A DNA stretch of 64,000 nt from Novosphingobium jiangmenense (GCF_015694345.1 NZ_JADQDC010000009.1:62001-126000); one strand, 5' to 3'. Counted from the stretch's first letter, positions 37,705-48,164 are shown. Notes: generated from the sequence alone by a model not told the origin. Made by a program: numbers and translations.

Positions 37705-38922
37705 TCACGCCGCGCGCAGCAGCTTCGGCAGGTCTCCGCTCATCCCGCGCGCCTCGTCCATGAACCAGCGCTTCAGCGGCGCGGCGCGTTGGACGCCGGC
37801 CATGCCCAATCGCCGCACTGCCGAGGGCAGCTTGCCTGGGATACCGAACAGGCGGGTGAGGACGTCGGTGGCGGTGGCGACCATGAAGGTGTCGGCGGCG
37901 CGCCAGCGTTCGTAGCGGACGAGGAGTTGGGCATCGCCCACGTCGAGGCCGAGACGCACGCCGTCAGACAGCACCTCGACCAGCGCCGCGACATCGCGCA
38001 GGCCGACGTTGAGCCCCTGCCCGGCGATCGGGTGCATGCCGTGCGCGGCATCGCCGACCAGCGCCAGCCGGTCCTCGACGATGCGTGCGGTGTGGTGGAA
38101 GTTGAGCGGATAGGACGTGCGCGGGCTGGCGAGTTCGATCTGGCCGAAGATGCCGTGCATCCGGCTCGCCACTTCGTTCAGGAACATCGCCTCGGGCATG
38201 GCGAGGACGGCGGCGGCGTCCTTCTCGGCCACGGTCCAGACCAGCGCCGAGCGGTGCTTGCCGCCTTCGTCAAGCAGCGGCAGCAACGCGAAGGGGCCTG
38301 CCGGATAGAACACTTCCCACGCCACATTGCCATGGGGCTTTTCGTGGGTCAGCCCGGCAATGATCGCGCGGTGGCCGTAGTCCCACCTGGCGGGGGTGAA
38401 CCCGGCCTCATCGCGCGTCGGGCTCTTGCGGCCTTCCGCTGCGACCATCAGCCGCCCCTTCAGGATACGCCCATCCTTGAGCGTGACCGACACGCCATGC
38501 TCACCGCGTTCGCGGGCGATGACGTGGCTGTTGGGGTGGAAGGTGATCGCCTCTTCCCGCGCGGCCACGCCATACATGGCGATGCGCAGATCGCGGTTGG
38601 CGTACATGCGGCCCAGCGAGCCATCCCCCTCGCCCGGCTTGAAGTCGATCCGGCCCGGCTTCATTCCGTCGGTTACCGCGATGGATTCGATCGGGCAGCC
38701 CTTGGGCGCCAGTTCCTCGGCCATGCCGAGGTTGGTGTAGAGGTTCCAGCTGGCCGTCGAGATTGCCGAGGCGCGACCGTCGAACCCTTCGGCGGTCTGC
38801 GCCGCAGGGTCCGAATTGTCGACCACGTGGGAGGTGATCCCGGCCTTGGCGAGGCCGATGGCCAGCGTCATCCCGACGAGGCCACCACCCAGAATAACGA
38901 CGTCAGCCTGCGACTCGTTCAC
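37705..38922 (-). CDS. FAD-dependent UbiH/UbiF/COQ6-family hydroxylase
   Basis: The predicted aromatic-ring monooxygenase takes part in ubiquinone synthesis. The 405-residue protein has the FAD-binding GxGxxG motif in VVILGGGLVGMTLAIGLAKAG, a GRKSPTRDEAGF segment with the DG-type motif region, and the second FAD motif LALVGDAAHGMHPIAGQGLNVGLRD. Which ring position it hydroxylates (UbiH, UbiF or UbiL) is not clear. GTG 38922 is favoured: it makes a 4-bp GTGA overlap with the upstream phosphatase stop; a start at 38937 adds five residues. Confidence 0.87.
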   Translation of the reverse strand: MNESQADVVILGGGLVGMTLAIGLAKAGITSHVVDNSDPAAQTAEGFDGRASAISTASWNLYTNLGMAEELAPKGCPIESIAVTDGMKPGRIDFKPGEGDGSLGRMYANRDLRIAMYGVAAREEAITFHPNSHVIARERGEHGVSVTLKDGRILKGRLMVAAEGRKSPTRDEAGFTPARWDYGHRAIIAGLTHEKPHGNVAWEVFYPAGPFALLPLLDEGGKHRSALVWTVAEKDAAAVLAMPEAMFLNEVASRMHGIFGQIELASPRTSYPLNFHHTARIVEDRLALVGDAAHGMHPIAGQGLNVGLRDVAALVEVLSDGVRLGLDVGDAQLLVRYERWRAADTFMVATATDVLTRLFGIPGKLPSAVRRLGMAGVQRAAPLKRWFMDEARGMSGDLPKLLRAA

Positions 38923-40604
38923 TTCGATGCTCCACACGTGTTTGCCGTGCCACCATCGAGATCGAGGCAGCGTCCGTCAAATGCCCCTTGGGGGGTCTTG
39001 AGGCCGATCAGGGCGGCAAGCGACGGGGCAATGTCCACGGTTTCGACGCCGCTCGGCTGTTCGAAGCCGGTAAGCCCCTTGCGCCAGAACAGGATCGGCA
39101 CGCGACGGTCATAGTCCCAGGGACTGCCGTGGGTGGCGACATAGCCGGGACCGGGCGCCGGGATCGGCACGATGCCGCGCTTGAGGAACACGACAAAATC
39201 GCCCGAATGCAGCGGGTTGTACGAAGCGCGGGCACGCTCGGCCAGGGTCCAGCTTTCGGGCGAACGGGTCGGCATCGGCGTTGCAGCGATTTCGGCGGCG
39301 GAGAGCACGACTTCGACCTGCGGATCGGCTTCGAGCAGGGCCTTGGCATCATCGACCAGCTTGCCCTTGGTTCCGGCATCGAGATCGCGGCGCAGCCAGT
39401 AATCGCCCGAAGGCCCATCCGACAGGATCAGGTTCTTGGGTTCGAGGCCATACTTCTTGCCCAGCGTGGCCGAGAGCGCCTGTGCCGAAACCGCACTGCC
39501 GACGCGGGCAGACTTTTCGAGCGCCTGTTCGTGCAGGCGTTCAGGAATATCGAAGCCACCGTGGTCAGCGGTGAGCACCACGGCATAGTCGATGCCGCGC
39601 TTGTCGAGGCTGGCGAAGAAATCGCCCAGAGCGAGGTCAAGCTGAGTCAACTGAATGCACATTTCCGCGCCTTCGGTGCCGGTGGCGTGGCCGACATAGT
39701 CGGTGGCCGATAGGCTGACGGCGAGGAGATCGGGCACGGTGTTCCGGCCCAGCTTCTGTTCGTCGACCAGCTTGACCGCAAGGTCGAGCGTGGCGCGATC
39801 GAGGCGGGGGGAGACGCGGAACTGCTCGGCCTCTCCGGCCTTGAGCGCGAAGTGGCCGGTGCCGATCGTGACGCTGCCGGCCTGAACCGGACGGTCCTGA
39901 CGCGCGCACCACGCCGGGAGCGGGAACGCGGGCGCGCCCTTTTCGAGCAGCTTGGTCACTTCGGCGTTCTCAGCCACTGCGGTGGCGCCAAGCTCGCGCC
40001 CGGCCAGCGTGACGAACTGCTTGCCCTTCCACCAGTAGACCTGATCGATATCGTGCCCGCCCATCATCAGCGCGCCGCGGTCCTTGCCCGAAACGGCGAC
40101 GTTACGCGCGGCTGGATTGGCCTTCTTCATCCATTCGCCCAGCGTCGGGACAAGCAGATGGACTGGCGAGGCGACATAGCCGCCGCCGCCCGACGAACGC
40201 TTGGAAACGTCCTCGGCGCAATAGACGACCTTCGATCCGGTGGTGACCGTCTGGTCGATCCACGAGTTGGCGATGATGCCGGTGTGCGCCGGGCGATTGC
40301 CGGTGAGGATGGTGGAGTGGCCGGGGCAGGTTTCGGTCGCGGCGTGGCTCTGGAAGCCCGCCGGGAACACCGCGCCTTGCGTCAGCCGCGCGAAGCCGCC
40401 GGTGAAGCGTTGGCGATATTGCGCAAAGATGTCGGCCGAGAACTGGTCGATCGAGATGGCGACGAGCAGCTTGGGCGCGCCTGCGGGGACCTGCTGGGTG
40501 ACGGCGGGAGCGGGGGCGGCTTCCTGCGCTGCCAGAGGGACGACGGGGGCAGCGCATGCCAGCAGAACGGCGGCGTAACGGGTCAGGGTCTTCACGCGAA
40601 ACAT
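38919..40604 (-). CDS. PafA-like alkaline phosphatase
   Basis: The predicted periplasmic phosphomonoesterase liberates phosphate. The 561 residues begin with a signal peptide (about 1-26, ending LAAQ-EA). The alkaline phosphatase superfamily core follows, with the nucleophile threonine in SHAATETCPGHSTILTG and metal ligands in VLTADHGGFDIPE. The Thr nucleophile and overall pattern match the PafA group, which is common in Bacteroidetes and sphingomonads and needs no Zn/Mg trio like E. coli PhoA. It is co-directional with the UbiH-like gene via a GTGA overlap. Confidence 0.9.
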   Translation of the reverse strand: MFRVKTLTRYAAVLLACAAPVVPLAAQEAAPAPAVTQQVPAGAPKLLVAISIDQFSADIFAQYRQRFTGGFARLTQGAVFPAGFQSHAATETCPGHSTILTGNRPAHTGIIANSWIDQTVTTGSKVVYCAEDVSKRSSGGGGYVASPVHLLVPTLGEWMKKANPAARNVAVSGKDRGALMMGGHDIDQVYWWKGKQFVTLAGRELGATAVAENAEVTKLLEKGAPAFPLPAWCARQDRPVQAGSVTIGTGHFALKAGEAEQFRVSPRLDRATLDLAVKLVDEQKLGRNTVPDLLAVSLSATDYVGHATGTEGAEMCIQLTQLDLALGDFFASLDKRGIDYAVVLTADHGGFDIPERLHEQALEKSARVGSAVSAQALSATLGKKYGLEPKNLILSDGPSGDYWLRRDLDAGTKGKLVDDAKALLEADPQVEVVLSAAEIAATPMPTRSPESWTLAERARASYNPLHSGDFVVFLKRGIVPIPAPGPGYVATHGSPWDYDRRVPILFWRKGLTGFEQPSGVETVDIAPSLAALIGLKTPQGAFDGRCLDLDGGTANTCGASK

Positions 40605-40704
40605 ACTCCTGTGGGCACGTACTCTGGACTCGAAAGCAGGCCAGCCGTAGGACGCCCAAGAGCGCTACGCATGGCCCGCCCGGCGCTCCTGTTCAAGGGG
40701 CCAG

Positions 40705-42771
40705 ATGGAACCGGTGACGCCCCTGATGCCGATACGCGAACTGGCCGGGATCAAGACCTTGCGGATCATAGCGATGTTTGTGACGGCGATATGGCTGATG
40801 GCTTTCGCGCCTGCGCAGGCCGCACCCAACCACATGCGCGCAAGCCTGATCGCCGAAGGTCCTGCGGCACCCGGTGGCACCGTCACGCTCGCGCTGCTGA
40901 TGCAGCCGGAGCCGGGCTGGCACGGCTACTGGTCAAACCCGGGCGACGCCGGTTACGGGCTGACGCTGGACTGGACCTTGCCCAAGGGGGCGGGCACCGG
41001 GGGGATGCAGTTCCCGGTGCCGCAGACGCTGGTGATCCAAGGGCTGATGAACCACGTCTACGAGCATGATTATGCGGTGCTGGTCCCGCTGAAGCTGCCT
41101 GCGGACGCGGTGCCCGGAACGCTGCTGCCGATCAGCGTCAAGGCGCAGTGGCTGGTGTGCACCAACGAGATCTGCGTGCCGGAGCGTGCCGAATTGCAGG
41201 GCACGGTTACGGTTGGTTCCGGCCCAGGCGACACGCGTTTCGAGGCCTGGCGCGCGGCGCTTCCCGCACCGCTGGACCGGGCTGGCACTTTTGCGGTGAC
41301 TGGCAATGCGCTGCGGCTGGCCCTGCCCTTCCCGGCGTCTGCCGCGCTAGAAGCGCCGCACCTGTTCCTCTCGACCGAAGGACTGATCGACTACGGCGCG
41401 AGGCAGCGCTTCTTCCGCGATGGCGATACGCTGGTGGTGGAAGTCCCTCTCGCAAAGTCCCCGGCGATCGTGGGCAAGGTCGAGGGCGTGCTGGCGATGG
41501 GCAAGGACGCGGGCGGAATTGCCTTTGCAGCCAACCCCGGCGCGGTGCCGTCGGGCGGCAACGAGGTGGGCGGCGAAGGAGAATTTTCCGCTGCTACGCT
41601 GGGCTTCGCCTTGCTTGGCGCATTTCTCGGCGGGCTGATCCTCAATGTGATGCCGTGCGTGTTCCCGATCCTCAGCCTGAAGGCGCTGGCCCTGGCGCGC
41701 GGCAATTCGCACAATGCGCGGAGCGAGGGGCTCGCCTATACGGCTGGCGTCGTATTGGCCTGCCTGCTGCTGGGCGGCGTGATGCTGGCGCTGCGCGCAG
41801 GGGGAGAGCAGGTCGGCTGGGCGTTCCAGTTGCAGGAACCCGGCGTGGTTGCGGTGCTGATCCTGCTGGCCGTGGCAATCACGGCGAACTTTGCCGGACT
41901 CTATGAACTGCCCGGCCTTTCGGTGGAGCGCGGTGCGGGCAATTCCGGCGCGTTCGGCACCGGCCTGCTCGCCGCGTTCGTCGCCACGCCCTGCACTGGC
42001 CCGTTCATGGCGGCGGCGATGGGTGCGGCGCTGGTCCTGCCGACGTGGGCGGCGCTGGGCGTGTTCGCTGCGCTGGGGGTGGGGCTTGCCCTGCCGTTCC
42101 TGCTGATCGGCTTTGTCCCCGCACTGCGGCGCGTGCTGCCCAAGCCGGGCAAGTGGATGGAGCGCTTCCGCCGGGTGATGGCGATACCGATGGGGCTGAC
42201 GGCGGCGGGCCTGCTATGGCTGGCGTCGCGCCTCGGCGGTCAGGTCTTCGCGGGCGTGCTGCTGCTGCTCGCGGTTGTCCTCGTTGCTGCCCTGTGGCGC
42301 GTCGGGCGGGAGCAGCGCGGTGGGCGTTCGACGCTGCGCTGGATGGCTCCGAGTGCTGCGGTGATGATCGCCATCGCCGCAGCAGGGGCACCCCGCCTCG
42401 CCAGTACCAGTGTGGTCGCGGAAGAGGACCTGCTCGGCTCGGTGCCGTTCGATGAGGCCAAGCTCGCCGAGGCGCGGCAGAACAAGATGCCGGTGTTCCT
42501 CTACTTCACCGCCGACTGGTGCCTGTCCTGCAAGGTCAACGAGAAGGTCGCGATCGAGACCAGCACCGTCGACGCCGCATTCCGCATCCGCAAGGTTATC
42601 GTGATGAAGGGCGACTGGACGCGGCGCGACCCGAAGATCACGCGCTTCCTGGCGAGCCATGGCGCTGCGGGCGTGCCGCTTTACCTGTGGTATCCCAACG
42701 GCGGGGGCGAACCCCGGCAGTTGCCGCAGGTGCTGACCAAGGACATGCTGGTCGATCTCGTCGGCGAGTAG
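40705..42771 (+). CDS. Thiol:disulfide interchange protein DsbD/ScsB-like
   Basis: It passes electrons from cytoplasmic thioredoxin across the membrane to periplasmic thiols. The 688 residues have a signal peptide, an N-terminal periplasmic domain with the cysteine pair in WLVCTNEICVPERAEL, a block of eight membrane helices with the conserved NVMPCVFPILSLKALA and VATPCTGPFMAAAMG, and a C-terminal thioredoxin domain with C606-x-x-C609 (FTADWCLSCKVNEKV). The N-terminal domain is of the ScsB type more than the E. coli DsbD alpha domain. ATG 40705 is kept; ATG 40726 and 40774 are later in-frame options. Confidence 0.92.
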   Translation: MEPVTPLMPIRELAGIKTLRIIAMFVTAIWLMAFAPAQAAPNHMRASLIAEGPAAPGGTVTLALLMQPEPGWHGYWSNPGDAGYGLTLDWTLPKGAGTGGMQFPVPQTLVIQGLMNHVYEHDYAVLVPLKLPADAVPGTLLPISVKAQWLVCTNEICVPERAELQGTVTVGSGPGDTRFEAWRAALPAPLDRAGTFAVTGNALRLALPFPASAALEAPHLFLSTEGLIDYGARQRFFRDGDTLVVEVPLAKSPAIVGKVEGVLAMGKDAGGIAFAANPGAVPSGGNEVGGEGEFSAATLGFALLGAFLGGLILNVMPCVFPILSLKALALARGNSHNARSEGLAYTAGVVLACLLLGGVMLALRAGGEQVGWAFQLQEPGVVAVLILLAVAITANFAGLYELPGLSVERGAGNSGAFGTGLLAAFVATPCTGPFMAAAMGAALVLPTWAALGVFAALGVGLALPFLLIGFVPALRRVLPKPGKWMERFRRVMAIPMGLTAAGLLWLASRLGGQVFAGVLLLLAVVLVAALWRVGREQRGGRSTLRWMAPSAAVMIAIAAAGAPRLASTSVVAEEDLLGSVPFDEAKLAEARQNKMPVFLYFTADWCLSCKVNEKVAIETSTVDAAFRIRKVIVMKGDWTRRDPKITRFLASHGAAGVPLYLWYPNGGGEPRQLPQVLTKDMLVDLVGE

Positions 42772-42775
42772 GCCC

Positions 42776-43549
42776 TTAGAGGCTCTGGCCGTCATCCACC
42801 GAGATGAAGGTGCCGGTCACCTGGCGCGAGGCGTCCGAGGCGAAGAACAGCATCATGTCATCGAGCGCGGTGATGTCGGTCAGGCGCTTGCGCGGCCAAG
42901 AGGCGATCTGCGCCTTGCCGCCTTCGCTGTCGAACCACTCGCCATCGATCTCGGTGCGGACGTAGCCGGGCTGGATCACGTTGACATTGATCCCGAGCCG
43001 CGCCCATTCGCGCGCGAACTGGCGGCCGAGGTGCTGGACGGCGAGCTTGGTCGCGGCATAGGCACTGTCGCCCTGCGCGGTCATCTGCGCGGTGATCGAT
43101 CCGGTCAGGATGATCCGACCCTTCTCGCTCTGCTTCGATCCCGCAGCGATCATCCGCCGTGCCCCTTCGCGCGCGGTGAGGTAGACGCCGTTGAAGTTGG
43201 TGTCGACCACGCGGCGCATGGCATCGGCGGGCAGATCGACCGAGCGCCCCGCCTCGACGATCCCGGCATTGGCGACGACGACATCAGGCACACCGATGCC
43301 CGCTTCTGCCGCATCGAAGGCGGCGATGATCGAGGCTTCATCGGTTACGTCCAGAGCCACGGCCAGAGCCTTGCCGCCGTTGGCGTTGATTTCTTCCGCC
43401 AGCGCGGCAACACGCTCGACGCGTCGGGCTCCGATCACCACCGCAGCGCCCGCCGCCGAGAACAGACGGGCGAAGTGCGCGCCGAGACCGGACGAGGCGC
43501 CAGTGATCAGCGCGGTGCGGCCAGCGAGCGAATAGCGTGGGACGTCCAT
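42776..43549 (-). CDS. Short-chain dehydrogenase/reductase
   Basis: The 257-residue classical SDR has the NAD(P) motif TGASSGLG at 17-24, the NAG motif (VVANAG), and the catalytic Ser-Tyr-Lys in LTGSITAQMTAQGDSAYAATKLAV. The C-terminal FISVDDGQSL is usual for the family. The substrate is unknown; candidates include 3-oxoacyl carriers or secondary alcohols. It is convergent with the DsbD-like gene, with 4 bp between stops, and stands alone on its strand. Confidence 0.9.
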   Translation of the reverse strand: MDVPRYSLAGRTALITGASSGLGAHFARLFSAAGAAVVIGARRVERVAALAEEINANGGKALAVALDVTDEASIIAAFDAAEAGIGVPDVVVANAGIVEAGRSVDLPADAMRRVVDTNFNGVYLTAREGARRMIAAGSKQSEKGRIILTGSITAQMTAQGDSAYAATKLAVQHLGRQFAREWARLGINVNVIQPGYVRTEIDGEWFDSEGGKAQIASWPRKRLTDITALDDMMLFFASDASRQVTGTFISVDDGQSL

Positions 43550-43620
43550 GGTTCTCTCCGAAAAGGTCGGAACCGTTTAACCGCCTGCTTAACGCTGACA
43601 ACCCGCTTTTTGCCGAGCAC

Positions 43621-45021
43621 TCACCTTGCAGTGCTTTCCACCAGCCCGCCGCCCAGCGCGCGATAAAGCTCGACCATGTTCGCCGCCTTGGTCAGGCGCG
43701 CCGAAACCAGCGACTGGCGGGCGTTGTAGAGCGTGCGCTGTGCATCGAGCGGTTCGAGGTAGTTCGCCACGCCCGCATCATAGCGCGACTGGCTGATGCG
43801 ATAGGCGGTGGCCGCGTTGGCTTCGAGCGAGGACTGCGCGCGGATGCTCTCGTCGATCGTGCCGCGACGGGCCAAAGCGTCGGCCACTTCGCGGAACGCG
43901 GTCTGGATGGTGCGCTCGTAAGTGGCGACGGCGGCATCGCGCGAGGCCTTGGCGGCGGCGAGATTGTTGGCCGTCGCCCCACCATCGAAGATCCGCTGGC
44001 GCAACGAGCCATTGACCGTCTTCTGGAACTCGCCGCTGTTGAAGATGTTGGTCAGCCCGGCGCTTGCAAAGCCGAACAGGCCGGTGAGCGAAAGCGTCGG
44101 GAAGAACGCCGCACGCGCCGCGCCGATATCGGCATAGGTTGCCTTGAGGTCATGTTCGGCGGCCAGCACGTCAGGGCGGCGCAGCAGCACTTCCGAAGAC
44201 AGGCCGACCGGCAAGGCATCGCGCAACTGGTCCCCTGTGCCGAGCGTGGTCGGCAGGACATCGTCGGCGAGGGGCTTGCCTGCAATCAGTTCGAGAGCGT
44301 TGCGGGACTGGGCAAGGCTTGTGCGAAACTCGGCAACGGCAGCCTCGGCGCTGTTTAGCGCGGTGGTCGCCGTGGCGACTTCGAGCTTGGTGCCGATGCC
44401 ATTGGCCTCGCGGCGCAGGTTCACGTCGAGCGTCTTGCGCCGGGACGCCACGGTTTCCTCGGCGATGCGCAAGGCGTCGGCGGTGGCGGCGTAGGACAAC
44501 CAGGCAGTGGCCGTCTCCGCCACGAGCGCGATCTGCGTGGCCTTGCGGCCTTCGTCGGTAGCGAGATAGCTTTCGAAGGCGCTCTGGCTCTGGTTGCGCA
44601 GGCGGCCCCACAGGTCGATCTCGTAGGCACTGGTGCCGGCCTGGACGAGGAAATTGTCGGTCACGCGCCCGGCTGTGCCCTGCACCGCCGAGAGCGTGCC
44701 GGAGGCATTGACGATCGGGAACAGCGCCGCCCGATTGACGCGATAGAGCGCTCTCGCCCGCTCGACGTTGGCCAGCGTGGCGCGCAGGTTGCGGTTCTCG
44801 GCGAGTGCCGTGGCAATGACCTGCTGCAACCGCGCATCGACGAAGAAGTCGCGCCAGCCGACAGCGTCGGTGGCCGCGTCCCCTGCCGCCAGCACCGGAT
44901 AGCTTCCGCCTTGCGGAAGGGCTTGCGGCACAGGCGCAGCGGGTTGCACGTACTTCGGCGCGAGGTTGCATCCGGCGAGTGCCAGCGCAGGCAGTGTGGC
45001 GAAGAGGGTTCGCAGCTTCAT
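43621..45021 (-). CDS. RND efflux outer-membrane lipoprotein, OprM/NodT family
   Basis: It forms the outer-membrane channel of a tripartite efflux pump. The 466-residue lipoprotein has the lipobox ALAGC with Cys18. The family's two halves of OEP helices follow, with EIDLWGRLRNQSQSAFESYLA, LLRRPDVLAAEHDLKATYADIGAARAAFFPTLSLTG and YRALGGGL at the end. ATG 45021 is chosen because it makes an ATGA overlap with the pump gene and starts the lipoprotein signal; the frame is open further upstream but would overlap the pump. Confidence 0.93.
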   Translation of the reverse strand: MKLRTLFATLPALALAGCNLAPKYVQPAAPVPQALPQGGSYPVLAAGDAATDAVGWRDFFVDARLQQVIATALAENRNLRATLANVERARALYRVNRAALFPIVNASGTLSAVQGTAGRVTDNFLVQAGTSAYEIDLWGRLRNQSQSAFESYLATDEGRKATQIALVAETATAWLSYAATADALRIAEETVASRRKTLDVNLRREANGIGTKLEVATATTALNSAEAAVAEFRTSLAQSRNALELIAGKPLADDVLPTTLGTGDQLRDALPVGLSSEVLLRRPDVLAAEHDLKATYADIGAARAAFFPTLSLTGLFGFASAGLTNIFNSGEFQKTVNGSLRQRIFDGGATANNLAAAKASRDAAVATYERTIQTAFREVADALARRGTIDESIRAQSSLEANAATAYRISQSRYDAGVANYLEPLDAQRTLYNARQSLVSARLTKAANMVELYRALGGGLVESTAR

Positions 45022-48000
45022 GCGGCTTCTCCTGCCAGCGCCGAGGGTGCGCGACGGGCCTTGCGGCGACTGACCCAGCCCTTCACGACGACGAAGAACA
45101 CCGGCACGAGGAAGACGGCAAGCAGCGTGGCAGACAGCATCCCGCCCATAACGCCGGTGCCGATTGCCCGCCGACCGTTGGCGCCAGCGCCATCGGCAAA
45201 GGCCAGCGGAATGACGCCCGCGATGAACGCAACGCTGGTCATGATGATCGGGCGCAGACGCAGCCGCGCGCCTTCGAGCGCAGCATCGATTGCGCTCGCC
45301 CCGCGCGCCATGGCGAACTCTGCGAACTCGACGATCAGGATGGCGTTCTTGGCTGAGAGGCCGATGGTCGTCAGCAGCGCCACCTGGAAATAGATGTCGT
45401 TGTCGAAGCCGCGCAACGTGACCGCCAGCACTGCGCCGATGATGCCCAGCGGGATCACCAGCAGCACGGCCACCGGCACCGACCAGCTTTCGTACAGGGC
45501 GGCAAGGCACAGGAAGATGAAGAAGATCGATGCCGCATAGAGCAGGCCCGACTGGCTCGACGCCGCCCGTTCCTGATAGGACAGGCCGCTCCACGCCGGC
45601 GTGAAGTTGCCTTGAAGCGTGCCGACGTTCTCTTCCATGATCTTCATCGCCTCGCCCGAGCTGACGCCTGGCGCACCGCTGCCCTGAAGCTGCTGCGCGG
45701 CAATGCCGTTGAAGCGATCGAGCCGGACCGGGCCCTGCGTCCAGCGCGAGGAGGCAAAGGCGGAGAATGGCGCCATCTCTCCATTGGCACTGCGCACGAA
45801 CCACTGGCCGAGGTCGGCAGGCTTGGCGCGATAGGGCGCATCACCCTGCACATAGACCCTCTTGACGCGCCCCCGGTCGACGAAGTCGTTCACGTATAGG
45901 CCGCCCCACGCGATCGACAGCGTCGAGTTGGCACTGGCGGGTGCGATCTGGAACGCTGTCAGGGCATCGTCGTCGATGTCGACCTTGAGCTGGGGCGTGT
46001 CCTCAAGGCCGCCGAAGCGGACTTGCGCCATGCGGGAGTCCTCGCCTGCCAGCTTGGTCAGTTGCTTGCGCGCTGCGGTCAGCGCTTCACGCCCGGCGCC
46101 TGCGGCATCCTGGATCCACATCTCGAAGCCCGAAGAGTTGCCAAGGCCCCGGATCGGCGGCGGGTTGAGCACGAAGATCTGCGCCTCGCGCGATTTTCGG
46201 AAGTAAGCGTTGAGCCGTTCGGTGATAGCGGCAGCCGAGCGATCCTTGCCCTTTCGCTCCGACCAGTCCTTGAGCAGGACGAAGCCCTGCCCGGCGTTCT
46301 GGGCCGAACCGGACTGGCCGCGCCCCATGACCACGAACACTGCCTTGACGTTGTCGGCCTCGGTCTTGCGAATGTAGTCCGAAATGCCCAGCGCCACCGC
46401 GCGCGTCTGCTCCGACGTAGAACCCACCGGCAGCTGATAGCTGATCGAGATGTTGCCCTGGTCTTCATCGGGCAGGAAGCTCGTCGGCAGGCGTGAGTAG
46501 AGCACGACCATCGCGATGGTGATGCCGAGGAACGCAATCATCCACGGGCGGGGGCGGCCAACGACACGAGCCAGTCGGCTCCGGTAACGCCCTTCGAGGT
46601 TCACATAACCCGAATTGAACGCGCTGAAGAAACGCCCTTTGGGCTTCTCATGCTCTGCCACGGGCTTGAGCAGCGTTGCGCAGAGTGCGGGCGTGAACAC
46701 CAGCGCCACCAGCACCGACAGGGTCATCGCGGATACGATGGTGACCGAGAACTGACGGTAGATCGCGCCTGTCGAACCGCCGAAGAATGCCATCGGCACG
46801 AACACGGCCGTCAGCACCAGGGTGATGCCGATCAGCGCCGAGGTGATCTCGTCCATCGATTTGACTGTGGCTTCAAGCGGGCCGAGCTTTTCCTCGTGCA
46901 TCACGCGCTCGACGTTCTCGACCACCACGATCGCATCGTCGACCAGCAGGCCGATGGCCAGCACCACGCCGAACATGGTCAGGGTGTTGATCGTGTAGCC
47001 GAACAGCGAAAGCACGCCGAACGTGCCGAGCAGCACGACCGGCACCGCGATCGCCGGGATCAGGGTCGCGCGCCAGCTTTGCAGGAACACGAACATCACC
47101 ACGACGACCAGCACGATCGCCTCGAACAGCGACCAGACCACTTCCTCGATCGAGAGCTTGACGAAGATCGAACTGTCGCGCGGGTAGGCGACAGCGTAGC
47201 CCTCGGGCAGATCCTTGGCCAGTTCCTCGACCTGCGCCTTGACCAGATCCGCAGTGCGCGTGGCATTGGCGCCGGAGGCCAGGCTGATCGACAGGCCGGT
47301 GGCGGGATAGCCATTGAACTTGCTCAGCGAGCCGTAGCTTTCCTCGCCAAGTTCGACGCGCGCCACGTCCTTGAGCTTGACGACGGAGCCGTCGACGTTG
47401 GTCTTGACCACCACGTTCTCGAACTGCTCGGGCGTTTCGAGGCGCGAGCGCGCGGTGACCGTGGCGTTGAGGCGCTGCCCTTCGGGCGCGGGGTTGCCGC
47501 CGATCTCGCCGGCTGCGACCTGCGTATTCTGCGCCTGCAACGCGGCCGTCACGTCCGAGGGCATGAGCTGGACAGCGGCAAGCCGCAGCGGATCGAGCCA
47601 GACCCGCATCGCGAACGAGCCGCCAAAGACCTGAGTGCTGCCGACACCCTCGACGCGCGAGATCGGGTCCTGGAAATGGGTCGTCAGGTAGTCGGAAATA
47701 TCGGAATTGGTCGCCCGGCCGTTCTTGTCGTAGATCGAGACGACCATGAGCTGGTCGGACTGCGCTTTGTTGACGTTGACGCCCTGCTGCTGGACCACTG
47801 CCGGCAGGCGGCTGACGGCGCGCGAGATCGCGTTCTGGACCTGCACCTGTGCCGTGTCGGGATCGGTGCCCTTGTCGAACGTCACGGTTATACTGGCCGA
47901 CCCGTTCGACGAGGTGGAGCTGAAGTACAGCATCCCGTCGAGGCCTTTGAGCTGCTGCTCTAGCACCTGCGTGACGGAATTCTCGACAGTCGAGGCATCC

Positions 48001-48158
48001 GCACCGCCATACGTGGCGTTGATCGACACTGTCGGTGGGGCGATGTCGGGGTATTGCTCCACGCCCATCGTGCGCAGCGCGAAGAGGCCGGCGGCCATGA
48101 TCACGATGGCCAGAACCCAGGCAAAGATCGGACGGTGGGCGAAGAACCGGGAAATCAT
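45018..48158 (-). CDS. RND efflux pump, AcrB/MexB family (HAE1)
   Basis: The inner-membrane proton-driven exporter has 1046 residues, close to AcrB. It shows the 12-helix layout with two large periplasmic loops. Family features are RFFAHRPIFAWVLAIVIMAAG at the start, VLAIGLLVDDAIVVVENVERVM with the proton-relay Asp pair in helix 4, and GLSAKNAILIVEFA. It should export hydrophobic drugs, detergents or aromatic compounds. The adaptor gene ends 6 bp upstream and the outer-membrane gene overlaps it by 4 bp. No regulator gene is adjacent. Confidence 0.95.
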   Translation of the reverse strand: MISRFFAHRPIFAWVLAIVIMAAGLFALRTMGVEQYPDIAPPTVSINATYGGADASTVENSVTQVLEQQLKGLDGMLYFSSTSSNGSASITVTFDKGTDPDTAQVQVQNAISRAVSRLPAVVQQQGVNVNKAQSDQLMVVSIYDKNGRATNSDISDYLTTHFQDPISRVEGVGSTQVFGGSFAMRVWLDPLRLAAVQLMPSDVTAALQAQNTQVAAGEIGGNPAPEGQRLNATVTARSRLETPEQFENVVVKTNVDGSVVKLKDVARVELGEESYGSLSKFNGYPATGLSISLASGANATRTADLVKAQVEELAKDLPEGYAVAYPRDSSIFVKLSIEEVVWSLFEAIVLVVVVMFVFLQSWRATLIPAIAVPVVLLGTFGVLSLFGYTINTLTMFGVVLAIGLLVDDAIVVVENVERVMHEEKLGPLEATVKSMDEITSALIGITLVLTAVFVPMAFFGGSTGAIYRQFSVTIVSAMTLSVLVALVFTPALCATLLKPVAEHEKPKGRFFSAFNSGYVNLEGRYRSRLARVVGRPRPWMIAFLGITIAMVVLYSRLPTSFLPDEDQGNISISYQLPVGSTSEQTRAVALGISDYIRKTEADNVKAVFVVMGRGQSGSAQNAGQGFVLLKDWSERKGKDRSAAAITERLNAYFRKSREAQIFVLNPPPIRGLGNSSGFEMWIQDAAGAGREALTAARKQLTKLAGEDSRMAQVRFGGLEDTPQLKVDIDDDALTAFQIAPASANSTLSIAWGGLYVNDFVDRGRVKRVYVQGDAPYRAKPADLGQWFVRSANGEMAPFSAFASSRWTQGPVRLDRFNGIAAQQLQGSGAPGVSSGEAMKIMEENVGTLQGNFTPAWSGLSYQERAASSQSGLLYAASIFFIFLCLAALYESWSVPVAVLLVIPLGIIGAVLAVTLRGFDNDIYFQVALLTTIGLSAKNAILIVEFAEFAMARGASAIDAALEGARLRLRPIIMTSVAFIAGVIPLAFADGAGANGRRAIGTGVMGGMLSATLLAVFLVPVFFVVVKGWVSRRKARRAPSALAGEAA

Positions 48159-48164
48159 CGCGGA

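Noticed and set aside
45022..45804. Upstream extension of the outer-membrane efflux gene
   Set aside because: It would overlap the RND pump; the lipoprotein signal starts at 45021.
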